Assembly: GCF_003852535.1 (NCBI RefSeq)
Contig: NZ_QAJP01000007.1
Location: forward strand, 1-64,000
Direction of reading: 5' to 3'
DNA from: Herminiimonas sp. KBW02
Lineage (GTDB): Bacteria; Pseudomonadota; Gammaproteobacteria; Burkholderiales; Burkholderiaceae_D
Length of the DNA: 64,000 nucleotides
A program made the position numbers and the translations under genes. The notes below the pieces were generated by a model, which did no database searches, was not told where the DNA came from, and worked only from the letters and a program-made list of their open reading frames with translations. Shown one piece after another: positions 1 to 9,105 of the stretch (position 1 is the stretch's first letter; each line of letters opens with the position of its first letter).

Positions 1-812
1 TTTGCTTTGCGCGACGGATTTGTAATTCTGCGATTCACGTCTCTATTCTCGACGGATGCGCCCTGCAAAAACAGCGCTTGAACTGTAATACCGCAGCAAA
101 GACTCTCGCTTCCGTACCAAAAATTTCGCTTCAGCTTCAAGCCACGTTGCTTCCTTCAATGTGTTCCGCTTCATCCCGGAAATTCGCACGTTGATGATTG
201 CCGCCAATTCAATACCTCTTCTTCGTCCTCATTCCATTACCCGTCGCTAGCGCGAGGCCTTCAACTTCACACCGGATTTTTGCGTGATCGATTACCTGGG
301 TGAATCTATATACGCACATACCATCTCGACCGCGCCATCCTGGTGCGTGACCGACTGCTACAAGCAGATGAAATGAATAGTGTTCGATCAGACTCCATCC
401 TTTAATACTCATTCAGATAAGTCCCTGAATACATCGATGGATTTCACATATGCTCCTGGCGAGCATCAAAGTTGCAGGCGATGCTGCAGATGACTAACTC
501 ATGACTAATTCAAGTCGTTCTTTAACATGTTTATAGACGATGAAAACTCGCTCGATTGCGCTTGGAAATCAGTCTGTTGATTTGTTCAACTGACATATGA
601 CGCGTGGATTAGAGATCGCTCTTAAGTTGTTCAATGATCGCGCTGTAAGTCATTCGCAAGATTTGATATCTAGTTATTGCGTTCCAAACAATTTTTAGAT
701 ACGGTTGTAACGGACGCCTTGAATTGTGTGAATTTTTCTTGCCGCTTACCCGGCATGTCTTCGTCAATTGATGGTTATCGTAGTTCCCTCGCAGTGCTAT
801 TGGAGAGTTGAA
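1..812. other. Long stretch without a supportable gene, upstream of phaA
   Basis: I find no coding frame here with both a ribosome site and recognisable protein content. Short open frames exist on both strands (for example 209-412 and 609-908, minus) but look random. A plus-strand frame ending in a stop near 375 reads like protein for about 35 codons and is cut by a TAG a little upstream, so a decayed gene remnant is possible but not shown. The right end must hold the phaA promoter, but I see no clear -35/-10 pair. No phaC or phaR is present. Confidence 0.5.
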
Positions 813-1988
813 ATGGATGATGTAGTCATTGTTTCTGCTGGACGTACTGGTGTTGGAAAATTTGGCGGCGCGCTCGCAAAGACCGCAGCCTCTGATCTCG
901 GTGCTCACGTCATTAAAAACTTATTGGCGCGTAGCGGCATACAGGCTGACCAGATCAGCGAAGTTATATTAGGACAAGTTCTGACTGCAGGTTGCGGACA
1001 GAACCCCGCGCGTCAAGCCTTGATACGCAGCGGTATTCCGGACATGGTGCCGGCTTTCACGATTAATAAAGTATGCGGTAGCGGTTTGAAAGCGACACAT
1101 CTCGCAACGCAGGCGATCAGATGTGGTGATGCACAAATCATCATAGCCGGTGGCCAGGAAAATATGAGTGCATCGCCACACGTGCTGAATAATTCACGCG
1201 ATGGTTTTCGCATGGGTGATGCGAAGCTGATCGACACCATGATTCATGACGGTTTGTGGGATGTCTACAATCAGTACCACATGGGTACGACAGCAGAAAA
1301 CATCGCGAAGAAATTCGGTATCTCACGCCAGGAGCAAGACGAGTTTGCACTGGAGTCGCAGAACAAAGCTGAGGCTGCACAGAAAGCCGGCAAGTTTAAA
1401 GATGAAATTATTCCTTTTGAAATACAAAGTAAAAAGGGAAATATCGTCTTCGACAGCGACGAATACATCAAACACGGCACGACACTGGAATCATTGACAG
1501 CTCTGCGTCCGGCGTTTTCCAAAGACGGCACAGTGACAGCTGGCAATGCATCCGGTATCAACGATGGCGCAGCGGCAGTGATTATGATGACGGCGCAGAA
1601 AGCTAAAGAGCTGGGGCTCAAACCGCTGGCAAAAATTAAAGCTTATTCATCCGCAGGGGTAGACCCGAGCATCATGGGCATGGGGCCAGTTCCGGCTGCG
1701 CAGCTGTGTCTGAAAAAAGCGGGATGGAAACATCAGGATGTCGATCTGATGGAAATCAATGAAGCCTTCGCTGCACAGGCGATTGCCGTGAATCGCGAGA
1801 TGGGCTGGGATACCAAAAAGATCAATGTGAATGGCGGCGCGATTGCGATCGGTCATCCTATCGGCGCCTCTGGTTGCCGCATCCTGGTGACCTTGCTGCA
1901 TGAAATGATACGACGCGATGCGCACAAAGGTTTGGCCAGCTTGTGCATCGGTGGCGGGATGGGGGTGGCGCTTGCGATTGAACGATAA
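813..1988 (+). CDS. phaA: Acetyl-CoA C-acetyltransferase (beta-ketothiolase)
   Basis: This thiolase condenses two acetyl-CoA into acetoacetyl-CoA, or runs the reverse reaction, in the cytoplasm. The 391-residue product has the normal length of the family. The nucleophilic cysteine lies in NKVCGSG (Cys88), the C-terminal [15 protein letters not shown] block carries the catalytic histidine, and the second active cysteine is in SLCIGGGMG near the end. The open frame begins at 768, but ATG 813 is preceded by GGAGAG and starts the typical [10 protein letters not shown]-terminus, so I chose it. phaB follows 79 bases downstream on the same strand, pointing to polyhydroxybutyrate precursor supply. 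The neighbour gives the pha name; an atoB-like catabolic role is not excluded. Confidence 0.93.
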   Translation: MDDVVIVSAGRTGVGKFGGALAKTAASDLGAHVIKNLLARSGIQADQISEVILGQVLTAGCGQNPARQALIRSGIPDMVPAFTINKVCGSGLKATHLATQAIRCGDAQIIIAGGQENMSASPHVLNNSRDGFRMGDAKLIDTMIHDGLWDVYNQYHMGTTAENIAKKFGISRQEQDEFALESQNKAEAAQKAGKFKDEIIPFEIQSKKGNIVFDSDEYIKHGTTLESLTALRPAFSKDGTVTAGNASGINDGAAAVIMMTAQKAKELGLKPLAKIKAYSSAGVDPSIMGMGPVPAAQLCLKKAGWKHQDVDLMEINEAFAAQAIAVNREMGWDTKKINVNGGAIAIGHPIGASGCRILVTLLHEMIRRDAHKGLASLCIGGGMGVALAIER

Positions 1989-2067
1989 GTTTCGGCTAAG
2001 CTTGAGCAGCGCGCACATGCTTGATAGAACAGTCAGCCATTTTTACGAATAATAAGAGGAGACAGTT

Positions 2068-2808
2068 ATGACACGCCTTGCATTGGTGACCGGTGGTATG
2101 GGTGGTTTGGGTGAAGCGATTTGCATCAAACTGGCAGCACTTGGATATCAGGTGGTGACGACCTACTCACCGGGAAATACCAAAGTAGATGAGTGGCTGA
2201 AGCTCATGAAAGAAAGCGGCTACGATTTTCACGCTTATCCATGCGATGTGTCCGACTTTGACTCAGCGCAAAAATGTGTCGCGCAAATCGAGAAAGAAAT
2301 GGGACCTGTTGATGTGCTGGTGAACAATGCCGGGATCACACGTGACATGACTTTCAAACGCATGGATAAGCCGAACTGGGATGCGGTGATCGGAACCAAT
2401 CTGGATTCCGTTTTCAACATGACCAAGCCGGTGTGTGACGGCATGGTGGAGCGCGGCTGGGGACGTATTATTAATATTTCTTCGGTGAATGGACAGAAGG
2501 GTGCTTTCGGTCAAACCAATTATTCAGCAGCGAAAGCAGGCATGCATGGTTTCACCAAAGCATTGGCTCTGGAAGTTGCGCGCAAAGCCGTTACCGTGAA
2601 CACGATTTCACCGGGCTATATCGGTACCAAGATGGTGACCGCGATTCCGCAGGATGTGCTGGATACGAAAATCGTGCCGCAAATTCCTATGGGGCGCCTC
2701 GGCAAGCCGGAAGAAGTAGCCGGTCTGGTGGCTTACCTGGCATCGGATGAAGCTGCATTTGTTACCGGTGCAAACATCGCCATTAACGGCGGCCAACACA
2801 TGTCTTAA
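2068..2808 (+). CDS. phaB: Acetoacetyl-CoA reductase (SDR family)
   Basis: This is an NADPH-dependent short-chain dehydrogenase that reduces acetoacetyl-CoA to (R)-3-hydroxybutyryl-CoA, the monomer for polyhydroxybutyrate. At 246 residues it has the standard length. The nucleotide-binding TGGMGGLGEAI sits at the N-terminus, the NNAG motif is near residue 88, and the catalytic Ser-Tyr-Lys set is seen in ISSVNGQKG and YSAAK. An AAGAGGAG ribosome site precedes the ATG. It follows phaA and ends at a strong terminator, so the two probably form one transcript. Neither phaC (synthase) nor phaR is beside them. Confidence 0.93.
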   Translation: MTRLALVTGGMGGLGEAICIKLAALGYQVVTTYSPGNTKVDEWLKLMKESGYDFHAYPCDVSDFDSAQKCVAQIEKEMGPVDVLVNNAGITRDMTFKRMDKPNWDAVIGTNLDSVFNMTKPVCDGMVERGWGRIINISSVNGQKGAFGQTNYSAAKAGMHGFTKALALEVARKAVTVNTISPGYIGTKMVTAIPQDVLDTKIVPQIPMGRLGKPEEVAGLVAYLASDEAAFVTGANIAINGGQHMS

Positions 2809-2814
2809 AAACAA

Positions 2815-2845
2815 AGCGCCGGGATCAACCCGGCGCTGTTTTGTT
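2815..2845 (+). terminator. Rho-independent terminator after phaB
   Basis: A perfect 9-bp stem (AGCGCCGGG / CCCGGCGCT) with loop ATCAA is followed by GTTTTGTT. It lies 6 bases after the phaB stop and ends the phaAB transcript. It also separates it from the convergent DsbA-like gene. Confidence 0.85.
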
Positions 2846-2867
2846 CCTAGCCAATACGCTAAGCGCA

Positions 2868-3506
2868 TCAGGCTGGTTGATCTATCAACTCCTGCAGACG
2901 TTCAACCAGCGTTTCCGTTTTTGTATAGCCGGACGTCACCAGATATAGCTCACCAGATTTCTCCAATACCAAAGTAGGGAAGCCGGACACGCCCCATAAT
3001 TTGGTTTGCGTAAAGTCGGCTTCTGTTGCATTTCGTGCTTCTTCCGATGCCCAGGTGCGCAGGAACTCGGCTGCATCGATCTGGATGTCAGCCTTCGCAA
3101 ATACCGCAGCAGCGATATCTGCCAATACTTCACCCTTGGTCGTATCCAGGTTTTCTGCATAAAAACCGTGCTGGATCGCGTGGAATACATCCAGCGCGGT
3201 ATCCGGTGCCAGCATGCCCGCAGCAACGACGGCACGGCAGGCAGGTTCGGTGTCATAGATAAAGCCTTCATGCGACAAGCCATTTTTTGCGAATGGCAGG
3301 CCACTGACTTGTTCCACTTTTTTCCAGTGTTCAAGCAAGGTGGCTTTCAGTTTCTCATCCATCACTTCATTGTTGTAGGCACGCAAGCCGCCGACGATCA
3401 GCTCCAGCTGCGTATCCGGCAAGCCGCTCAACAGTGTGTTGAGTTCAGGCCCGAAGCCGTAGCACCACGAACACATAGGATCGGCAATGTAGATGAGTTT
3501 GGCCAT
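2868..3506 (-). CDS. DsbA family thioredoxin-fold oxidoreductase, cytoplasmic
   Basis: The 212-residue protein begins at once with a thioredoxin-fold strand and a CSWC redox motif at about residues 12-15, followed by a helical insertion and a late GFPTLV segment that supplies the cis-proline loop. There is no signal peptide, so unlike periplasmic DsbA it should act in the cytoplasm, in the FrnE / 2-hydroxychromene-2-carboxylate isomerase branch of the family. Its substrate cannot be told from sequence. AAGGAA lies a suitable distance before the ATG. It is convergent with phaB and is the last of a run of leftward genes. Confidence 0.82.
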   Translation of the reverse strand: MAKLIYIADPMCSWCYGFGPELNTLLSGLPDTQLELIVGGLRAYNNEVMDEKLKATLLEHWKKVEQVSGLPFAKNGLSHEGFIYDTEPACRAVVAAGMLAPDTALDVFHAIQHGFYAENLDTTKGEVLADIAAAVFAKADIQIDAAEFLRTWASEEARNATEADFTQTKLWGVSGFPTLVLEKSGELYLVTSGYTKTETLVERLQELIDQPA

Positions 3507-3577
3507 GAATCAGTTTCCTTGTTATGAGTCGTTCAAGATAGCTACAGATTTACCAGCCAGCAGCATAGCACTGGAGT

Positions 3578-4165
3578 TTAGTTTTCCGCAGTTGCCGGCA
3601 ACGATAATTTTGGTTGCTGGCGCAAGGTCTGTACGGTTTTGCTGAAGACTTCGTACGGAACCACAGCATTCAGCTTGCGCCATAGTTGCCACAGCAAATC
3701 TGCATCGGCCAGCGCGCGGTGACGTGCTTCGGGAATTAAATCATGGCGCGCAATCAGGCTATCCAGATTGTGCTTCTTTTCTGCAGGAAACAGCGCGCGT
3801 GACAATTTGACTGTGCACAGCATTTCGGAATTCAGTGCATGGCCGGCACGGGCGAAAGCGTGGTGCAGAAAACCGTAATCGAAACGTGCATTGTGTGCGA
3901 TGAACAAGCCATCCTGCAAACGTGCACGCACTGTATCTGCCAGTGTTTCAAATGCTGGTGCGGTTTCGACCATCTCATCGCTGATGCCGGTCAGGCCCTG
4001 GATGAATTCAGGGATAGGGCGGCCGGGATTGACGAAGGTAGACCAGCGCTCTATGCAACCATCCGGATCGACCGCGACTATCCCGATTTCGGTAATGCGG
4101 TCATTGATCAGATTGGCACCTGTTGTTTCCAGGTCAACAAATATCAGTTTTTCGTGTGGGCTCAT
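3578..4165 (-). CDS. DEDDh-type 3'-5' exonuclease (DnaQ-like)
   Basis: A 195-residue exonuclease-domain protein related to the proofreading subunit of DNA polymerase III. Exo I is FVDLETTG near residue 10 (Asp and Glu bind metal), Exo II is HNARFDYGFL near residue 93, and Exo III is RHRALADADLL near residue 147, whose His and Asp make it DEDDh. The protein is nearly all nuclease domain and lacks the polymerase-binding tail expected of true DnaQ, so it is more likely a stand-alone repair or RNA-processing exonuclease. The gene sits between an S4 RNA-binding gene and a DsbA-like gene on the same strand. Confidence 0.85.
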   Translation of the reverse strand: MSPHEKLIFVDLETTGANLINDRITEIGIVAVDPDGCIERWSTFVNPGRPIPEFIQGLTGISDEMVETAPAFETLADTVRARLQDGLFIAHNARFDYGFLHHAFARAGHALNSEMLCTVKLSRALFPAEKKHNLDSLIARHDLIPEARHRALADADLLWQLWRKLNAVVPYEVFSKTVQTLRQQPKLSLPATAEN

Positions 4166-4228
4166 GACAGCATTGTCCCATGCCTGCTGCAGCGCCGCTG
4201 GTTTTCACGGCGCAAGGCTATCTTCGTC

Positions 4229-4450
4229 TCAGGCAGCGGCGTGTACCTTGATGCGGACATCGCCGAGAGTGACGACCTGACCTGCACGGATCTTGCAGGT
4301 TTTGCGTAACTCGGTCTTGCCGTCTACTTTTACTTTGCCGCTGGCGACCAGCATTTTTCCGGCGCCGCCGCTGTCGCAGAGTCCGATCAGCTTCAGCAGC
4401 TGGTTCAGTTCGACGAATTCGTCGTTCAGTTCAAATTCAAATTGTTGCAT
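4229..4450 (-). CDS. Small S4-domain RNA-binding protein (YbcJ-like)
   Basis: At 73 residues this is essentially one S4 domain, the fold used by ribosomal protein S4, RluA-type enzymes and tyrosyl-tRNA synthetase to bind structured RNA. The basic GKMLVASGKVKVDGK segment and the following RKTCKIRAGQ are the usual S4 core. Stand-alone members of this size are like E. coli YbcJ. The exact RNA target is unknown. It lies 63 bases upstream of the exonuclease gene in the same direction, so co-transcription is plausible. The ATG has only a poor ribosome site. Confidence 0.8.
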   Translation of the reverse strand: MQQFEFELNDEFVELNQLLKLIGLCDSGGAGKMLVASGKVKVDGKTELRKTCKIRAGQVVTLGDVRIKVHAAA

Positions 4451-4482
4451 CGTAGTCTGCTTTTAAAAGGTCGCTGTGGATA

Positions 4483-4755
4483 TTAGCCCAGGGTCTGGCG
4501 GGCGTTGTCCAGCCACATATCCAGTGTCGTCAGTAAATCGATCTGGCTGAAGGAGCAGCTTTCTTCCGTAAACAGGCTGCCGGCTTCCAGGCGGCTCAGC
4601 AAGTCTTCCATGACGGTACTGTATGGACCAGGCAGGCTTGCCAGCAGTGCCGTTTGTGCGCGCCAGGTCTGGCAAAATTCAGCGACGCTGATGCGACTTT
4701 GCCGGAGGGCTTCAACAGAGTCTTGCAGTAACTGCAGTGTTTGGGTGTGCGACAT
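4483..4755 (-). CDS. Hypothetical protein, 90 residues
   Basis: I do not recognise this family. The predicted protein is short, acidic and probably all-helical, without membrane segments or cysteine motifs beyond two isolated cysteines. It lies between the MAPEG gene and the S4 gene with gaps of about 32 bases on each side, all on the same strand. That spacing and the lack of a competing frame are the main support that it is real. An overlapping plus-strand frame at 4505-4771 looks like a shadow. Confidence 0.6.
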   Translation of the reverse strand: MSHTQTLQLLQDSVEALRQSRISVAEFCQTWRAQTALLASLPGPYSTVMEDLLSRLEAGSLFTEESCSFSQIDLLTTLDMWLDNARQTLG

Positions 4756-4788
4756 AGAAGTAAAAAAATAAAAGCGCCTGAGCAGGCA

Positions 4789-5175
4789 TCAGATGCCGTC
4801 AAAAGCAGGTAATAAAAATAATCCGATTACAGCCAGGTAGCCGATCACCCATGTGAGTGAACGCAAGGTAGGCCGGTCCGTCAGATAGAGCAGCGTGTAT
4901 ACGAGGCGTGCCGCAATAAATACGACAGCCAGCATATTAATCGAATCCTGATCGGCATTCAGTTGTTGTGCAACTAAAACACCTGCCGCAAAGAAAGGAA
5001 AGGCTTCGAAGTGATTGCGATGCGCACTGTCGGCGCGGCGACGCAGCCCTTCCTGTTTTTCCAGCCAGCGGCGCGGCTCCGAATTATCGAAATCGCGGCG
5101 TCCCCATTTAGCGATAGCGATGGTGGCAACGGGCAGGATGCCGGCAATCAGAACGCACCAGTAAGAAAGATTCAT
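4789..5175 (-). CDS. MAPEG family membrane protein
   Basis: A 128-residue inner-membrane protein with about four hydrophobic helices. The motif NHFEAFPFFAAG near residue 55 is the MAPEG signature (Asn, Glu and Pro are conserved in this glutathione- and eicosanoid-metabolising superfamily). Bacterial members of this length are common but most lack an assigned substrate. The ATG at 5175 is preceded by GGAG. It lies among small leftward genes that give no clue to its role. Confidence 0.82.
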   Translation of the reverse strand: MNLSYWCVLIAGILPVATIAIAKWGRRDFDNSEPRRWLEKQEGLRRRADSAHRNHFEAFPFFAAGVLVAQQLNADQDSINMLAVVFIAARLVYTLLYLTDRPTLRSLTWVIGYLAVIGLFLLPAFDGI

Positions 5176-5272
5176 GTCTGTCTCCGCTGAATAGTTAATT
5201 TACGGCAGTTGACCAGCGCACAGATTAGCACGCTGCGTGGTAAGGGCAGCGTATTTGGTGTCAGACGGGTAT

Positions 5273-6706
5273 TTAGTTACGGCTGGGTGCGATGGCTTCG
5301 GCGTAGTCATACAGCGCGCCGAGGATTTCCTCGCCACGTTCGTCTACGTCCTCAGACAATTGGTCGATTTCGGCAAACAGGGTCTCTATAGTGCGTGCTC
5401 CGGCTTCACCGTCAAACAGGCGCGCTATACGATGTTCTTCCCAGCGCTGCTGTTCTTCTTCATTCAGCGTATGCGGGAAGTTACGGGCGCGGTAGCGCCA
5501 GACGATTTCCTCCAGACGCGGATCGCTAAAGGCTGGCCGTGCCTGCGCCAGTGCTTCCGGTGATAGTGCGCGCAGCTCCTGCAGCGTGCGCCGGTCATTA
5601 TTGCCGATAAAGCCGCCGTACAGATCCTCGTCCACATCGGCTGCCGCTTCTTGCGGACGGTAAAACACTTCTTGCCAGATCGCGCTCATGTCCGGGGTTG
5701 TGGCTGCCGCTTCTGCGTGCTGCAAGGCAGTCGGTATGTCTATGCCCCATTGTTCTGTCATCGCTGGCGACAAAGTCTTGAGGTTGCTAATGACGATGGG
5801 TGATTTATTCAAATGTATGGTTTTGATAGGCAGGCGGCCTACGCCTTCCGGCAAGGCATCCGCTTTGCTGAACATGCGCATGCGTATGGTCTCGGCATCC
5901 AGTCCGGCGAGCTCACTTGGATCAGCTGCGAGATCCCAGACGATGACTTCATTCTTATTGGTCGGGTGCACGGCCAAAGGCCAGACTACAGCGATGCAGC
6001 CGAGCTCGGCAGGGATCATGCCGGTGATATGCAGGAAGGGGCGACGCAGCGGCAAGCCGATTTCGGCGGCGACTTTGTCTTTCTTGTGCAAGCCCAGGCA
6101 GAAGTCGAACAGCTTGGGTTGGCGATCACGTATCAGGCGTGCCAGCGCGATGGTGGCGCGTACGTCGGATAGTGCATCATGCGCTGCTTCATGCGCGATG
6201 CCATTTTCAGCCGTCAATTGTTCGAGGCGGAAGCTGGGGCGACCATCCGGATGCTTCGGCCAGTTAATGCCTTCAGGGCGTAATGCATAAGCGGTACGCA
6301 CCACGTCGAGGATATCCCAGCGACCGCAACTGTTTTGCCATTCGCGCGCATACGGATCGATCAGGTTGCGCCAGAACATAAAGCGCGTGACTTCATCATC
6401 AAAACGTATGGTGTTGTAGCCGACGCCTATGGTGCCGGTTTGCGACAGCGCTTTTTCTATCTCTGCTGCGAACTGGTGCTCGGGTATGCCGCGTTCCAGG
6501 CAGACCTGTGGGGTAATGCCGGTAATCAGGCAGGATTGCGGATCGGGCAGGAAGTCATTTGCCGGCTGGCAGTACAACATGATGGGGTCGCCGATTTCGT
6601 TGAGTTCCGCATCGGTCCGGATCGCGGCAAATTGTGCCGGGCGATCACGACGTGTCTGGATGCCGAAGGTTTCGTAATCGTGCCAAAGAAAGGTGTGCGT
6701 AGCCAT
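5273..6706 (-). CDS. sbcB: Exodeoxyribonuclease I
   Basis: Exonuclease I degrades single-stranded DNA 3' to 5' and takes part in recombination, mismatch repair and end processing. The 477 residues match the family length. The DEDDh catalytic set is visible: HDYETFG near residue 9, NTIRFDDE near residue 98, and HDALSDVRAT near residue 175. The remainder corresponds to the SH3-like and helical C-terminal domains that wrap the DNA. It is followed by GGDEF genes without obvious functional linkage. Assignment is firm from motif order and length. Confidence 0.93.
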   Translation of the reverse strand: MATHTFLWHDYETFGIQTRRDRPAQFAAIRTDAELNEIGDPIMLYCQPANDFLPDPQSCLITGITPQVCLERGIPEHQFAAEIEKALSQTGTIGVGYNTIRFDDEVTRFMFWRNLIDPYAREWQNSCGRWDILDVVRTAYALRPEGINWPKHPDGRPSFRLEQLTAENGIAHEAAHDALSDVRATIALARLIRDRQPKLFDFCLGLHKKDKVAAEIGLPLRRPFLHITGMIPAELGCIAVVWPLAVHPTNKNEVIVWDLAADPSELAGLDAETIRMRMFSKADALPEGVGRLPIKTIHLNKSPIVISNLKTLSPAMTEQWGIDIPTALQHAEAAATTPDMSAIWQEVFYRPQEAAADVDEDLYGGFIGNNDRRTLQELRALSPEALAQARPAFSDPRLEEIVWRYRARNFPHTLNEEEQQRWEEHRIARLFDGEAGARTIETLFAEIDQLSEDVDERGEEILGALYDYAEAIAPSRN

Positions 6707-6751
6707 CGTGAAATATAAAAATGAAATAGTTCGAAGTTTGCGGACGCAGGT

Positions 6752-7717
6752 TTAAATCGCGACCTGATTGCGTCCGGCTTGCTTGGAGCGATAGAGCGCT
6801 GCATCGGCTGCCGCCAGCAAGCCATCGGCATCTTGCTGTGGTGCCAGCACGGCAACACCAAATGAAGCCGTGATGTGCGGCAAGGGCATATGCATATCGG
6901 CAAATACTACCGCCAGGCGCATGCGTTCACACAGACGTTGCGCCACCATGGTACCAGCAGCGATATTGCTATCCGGCAGTATGACGATCAACTCTTCACC
7001 GCCGTAGCGTACGGCAAAATCACTGGGACGCAAAGCCGCACTCAGGACGCTGGCGGCGGTACGCAGTGCGGTATCGCCGACCAGGTGGCCGTATTCATCA
7101 TTGAAGCGCTTGAAATGATCGAGATCGATCATGATCAGGGACAGCGGATGCTTGGCCGCATGCGCCTCTTCGATCAGGTGAGATAGTTTGTCGTTCAGCC
7201 ATGCCCGGTTGTGTAGCCCGGTCAGGCCGTCAACCATAGAGAGCTGACGATAGAATTCGCCGACTTTCTCGCGGCGGCGCAACTGGGCATTGGCCGCGCG
7301 CAGGCGGAACGATAGCTGGCGCAAGAGATTGCGCGCGACGCCGTTCGCTTCATCAATCAGGCGCCACAGAGTGCCGGATTCTATGACGAGCAATTCGGTT
7401 TCCTGCAAGGCCAGCAGCGTACTGGAGTGGGCAATATCGTCCAGTACCGAGAGTTCTCCCACACTTTCGCCAGGCAGAATTTTCTCGGTGCGTATGCCCT
7501 GCGTTTCATCGATCAGGGTATTGCCGAGAGCACCGCGCAGGACCGCATAGACACATGCTTCATTGCTGCGTAAAGGGGAAATGGTTTCGTCTTTTTGCAG
7601 ACGGACTATCGCGCAGGTATCGAGCAGTGTGGCAACGACAGGATCGGTAACGCCATCAAAGAGGTGGATGCTGCCTGTGGCGTAAGCGGATGCACCAAAA
7701 GTCGTAATCTGCTCCAA
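6752..7717 (-). CDS. Diguanylate cyclase with N-terminal cyclic-nucleotide-binding-type domain
   Basis: The 321-residue soluble protein has two parts. Residues about 15-140 resemble the cyclic-nucleotide-binding beta-roll (LPGESVGELSVLD is the typical phosphate-binding cassette region). Residues about 165-320 form a GGDEF domain with active-site GGEEL. An RPSD inhibitory site lies exactly five residues before it, so c-di-GMP synthesis with product feedback is expected. No HTH is present, so it is not a Crp-type regulator. There is no early ATG. The start is a TTG with GAAGGA just upstream. It begins 9 bases after the HDOD gene stop and is the third gene of a likely three-gene operon. Confidence 0.85.
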   Translation of the reverse strand: MEQITTFGASAYATGSIHLFDGVTDPVVATLLDTCAIVRLQKDETISPLRSNEACVYAVLRGALGNTLIDETQGIRTEKILPGESVGELSVLDDIAHSSTLLALQETELLVIESGTLWRLIDEANGVARNLLRQLSFRLRAANAQLRRREKVGEFYRQLSMVDGLTGLHNRAWLNDKLSHLIEEAHAAKHPLSLIMIDLDHFKRFNDEYGHLVGDTALRTAASVLSAALRPSDFAVRYGGEELIVILPDSNIAAGTMVAQRLCERMRLAVVFADMHMPLPHITASFGVAVLAPQQDADGLLAAADAALYRSKQAGRNQVAI

Positions 7718-7726
7718 AGTATCCTT

Positions 7727-8602
7727 CTATTTTTCTGTCAACAATACGCGGCTTACTTCATCGAACAGCAATTCTGTTTCGTGGAAGACCTGCAGATAAA
7801 CTTCTTCACTCAAATCCAGTCCGACCCAGGCAACGTGCGACACCGGCGGCACCAAATCATTTTCCAGATGCGATAAATCGAGTGCATGTGCGATCGCATC
7901 AGCGATATGCACGATGGATGCCAGCGAGCGTACTTTCTGTTGCTCCGGATTGTGATGTCCGGCGATCGCATGGCGTATCGTATCGGAAAAATTCCAGTGT
8001 GCGGCCAGTGCTTCTCCCGCCATCACATGATCAACGCCCAGTACTTCCTGTTCCGCTACCAGCCAATGGCAATCATGTTCTGCGCGATACGCGATGACGG
8101 CTTCATACTCGTTGCGGAAATAAGTGACCAATACCAGGCGACCTATATCGTGCAGCAAACCGGCGGTGAATGCGTAATCCTGATTGACGTGCAAATGACG
8201 TGCCAGTACGCGTGAGCACACCGCAGTCGCTACTGAATGGCGCCAGAGCGCGAAGAAATCGAAGCCCGCCCAATTATTGGGCGGGAAGTAACCTGTCAGG
8301 GCACTGGCGGTGACGACGTGGCGCACTGCGTTAATGCCGATCAGGGTAATGGCTTGCTGTATGGTCGTTACCTTGGACTGCAAACCATAGAATGACGAGT
8401 TGGCAAACTGCAGCGTTTTTGCCGACAGCCCCTGATCCATGGAAACCTTGCGTGTGATGACATTGATGTCGGTCTCATCGGGGCCGATATTTTTCATCAA
8501 ATCCTGCACGATGGCAGGCAGCGCAGGCAAATCGCGAATTTGGTTAATGACCTGGTTGAAATGCAGCTTTTCGATATGGGCGTCACGCATGGCGTTCGTC
8601 AT
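7727..8602 (-). CDS. HDOD domain signalling protein
   Basis: The 291-residue protein is almost entirely an HDOD domain, a non-GYP relative of HD phosphohydrolases found in bacterial signalling proteins. The sequence keeps an HD pair in AGLLHDIGRL near residue 135 and a later HHNPEQ. Family members are often considered non-catalytic scaffolds, so activity is uncertain. Its ATG overlaps the stop of the upstream gene (ATGA), implying coupled translation, and the GGDEF gene follows 9 bases on. The three genes probably act in one pathway. Confidence 0.85.
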   Translation of the reverse strand: MTNAMRDAHIEKLHFNQVINQIRDLPALPAIVQDLMKNIGPDETDINVITRKVSMDQGLSAKTLQFANSSFYGLQSKVTTIQQAITLIGINAVRHVVTASALTGYFPPNNWAGFDFFALWRHSVATAVCSRVLARHLHVNQDYAFTAGLLHDIGRLVLVTYFRNEYEAVIAYRAEHDCHWLVAEQEVLGVDHVMAGEALAAHWNFSDTIRHAIAGHHNPEQQKVRSLASIVHIADAIAHALDLSHLENDLVPPVSHVAWVGLDLSEEVYLQVFHETELLFDEVSRVLLTEK

Positions 8603-8919
8603 GGCTGTTCTCCCAGACGAAACTTGTAGATATAGCGTTGTAGCAAACCGTTTGCATCTTCACCGTCCGAATTGCGGAACAGGCGCGTCAGGCGTGTCTG
8701 CAGGTAAGCACGTTGTGCGGCAGCTTCTTCCTCACTTAATTCGCCCATGAAAATTCGTAGTGACGAGATGTCGTGACGGCGTAGCGACTCCAGCATCTGT
8801 TCGTTCAGTTCCGCGCCTTTAGGCAACAGGATCTGCCCCTGCGCATCCAGCAGATTATCTGCCAGCACCATGCCGGGTGTGACTTTGTCCAATGCTAACT
8901 GTTGATGAATAACGCCCAC
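8599..8919 (-). CDS. Stand-alone HD-GYP-associated N-terminal-type module
   Basis: A 106-residue protein with the pattern LxxGMVLADNLLDAQGQILLPKGAEL, which is the short beta-rich module usually found attached to HD-GYP or HDOD phosphodiesterases. Here it is encoded alone and its gene overlaps the HDOD gene by four bases, as if an ancestral fusion had been split or the parts work as a complex. The start is GTG with AGAGG upstream; no ATG fits. It is the first gene of the leftward operon 8919-6752. Confidence 0.68.
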   Translation of the reverse strand: MGVIHQQLALDKVTPGMVLADNLLDAQGQILLPKGAELNEQMLESLRRHDISSLRIFMGELSEEEAAAQRAYLQTRLTRLFRNSDGEDANGLLQRYIYKFRLGEQP

Positions 8920-9105
8920 TATGTCTGCCTCTTTTGTGTGATTTCTGCTGATTAGCTTACCATCGGGCGCGATATGTATCCATGGGGAAATAAAGATGAT
9001 GTTTTATCGTCAAAATCAGCGCAAATGGGAGGTGTTGTATGCATGCGCTAAAGGGTGTGCCCGTGATGGAATAAAGGCAAGAAATTTATAAGCTGATTGC
9101 GTGGT

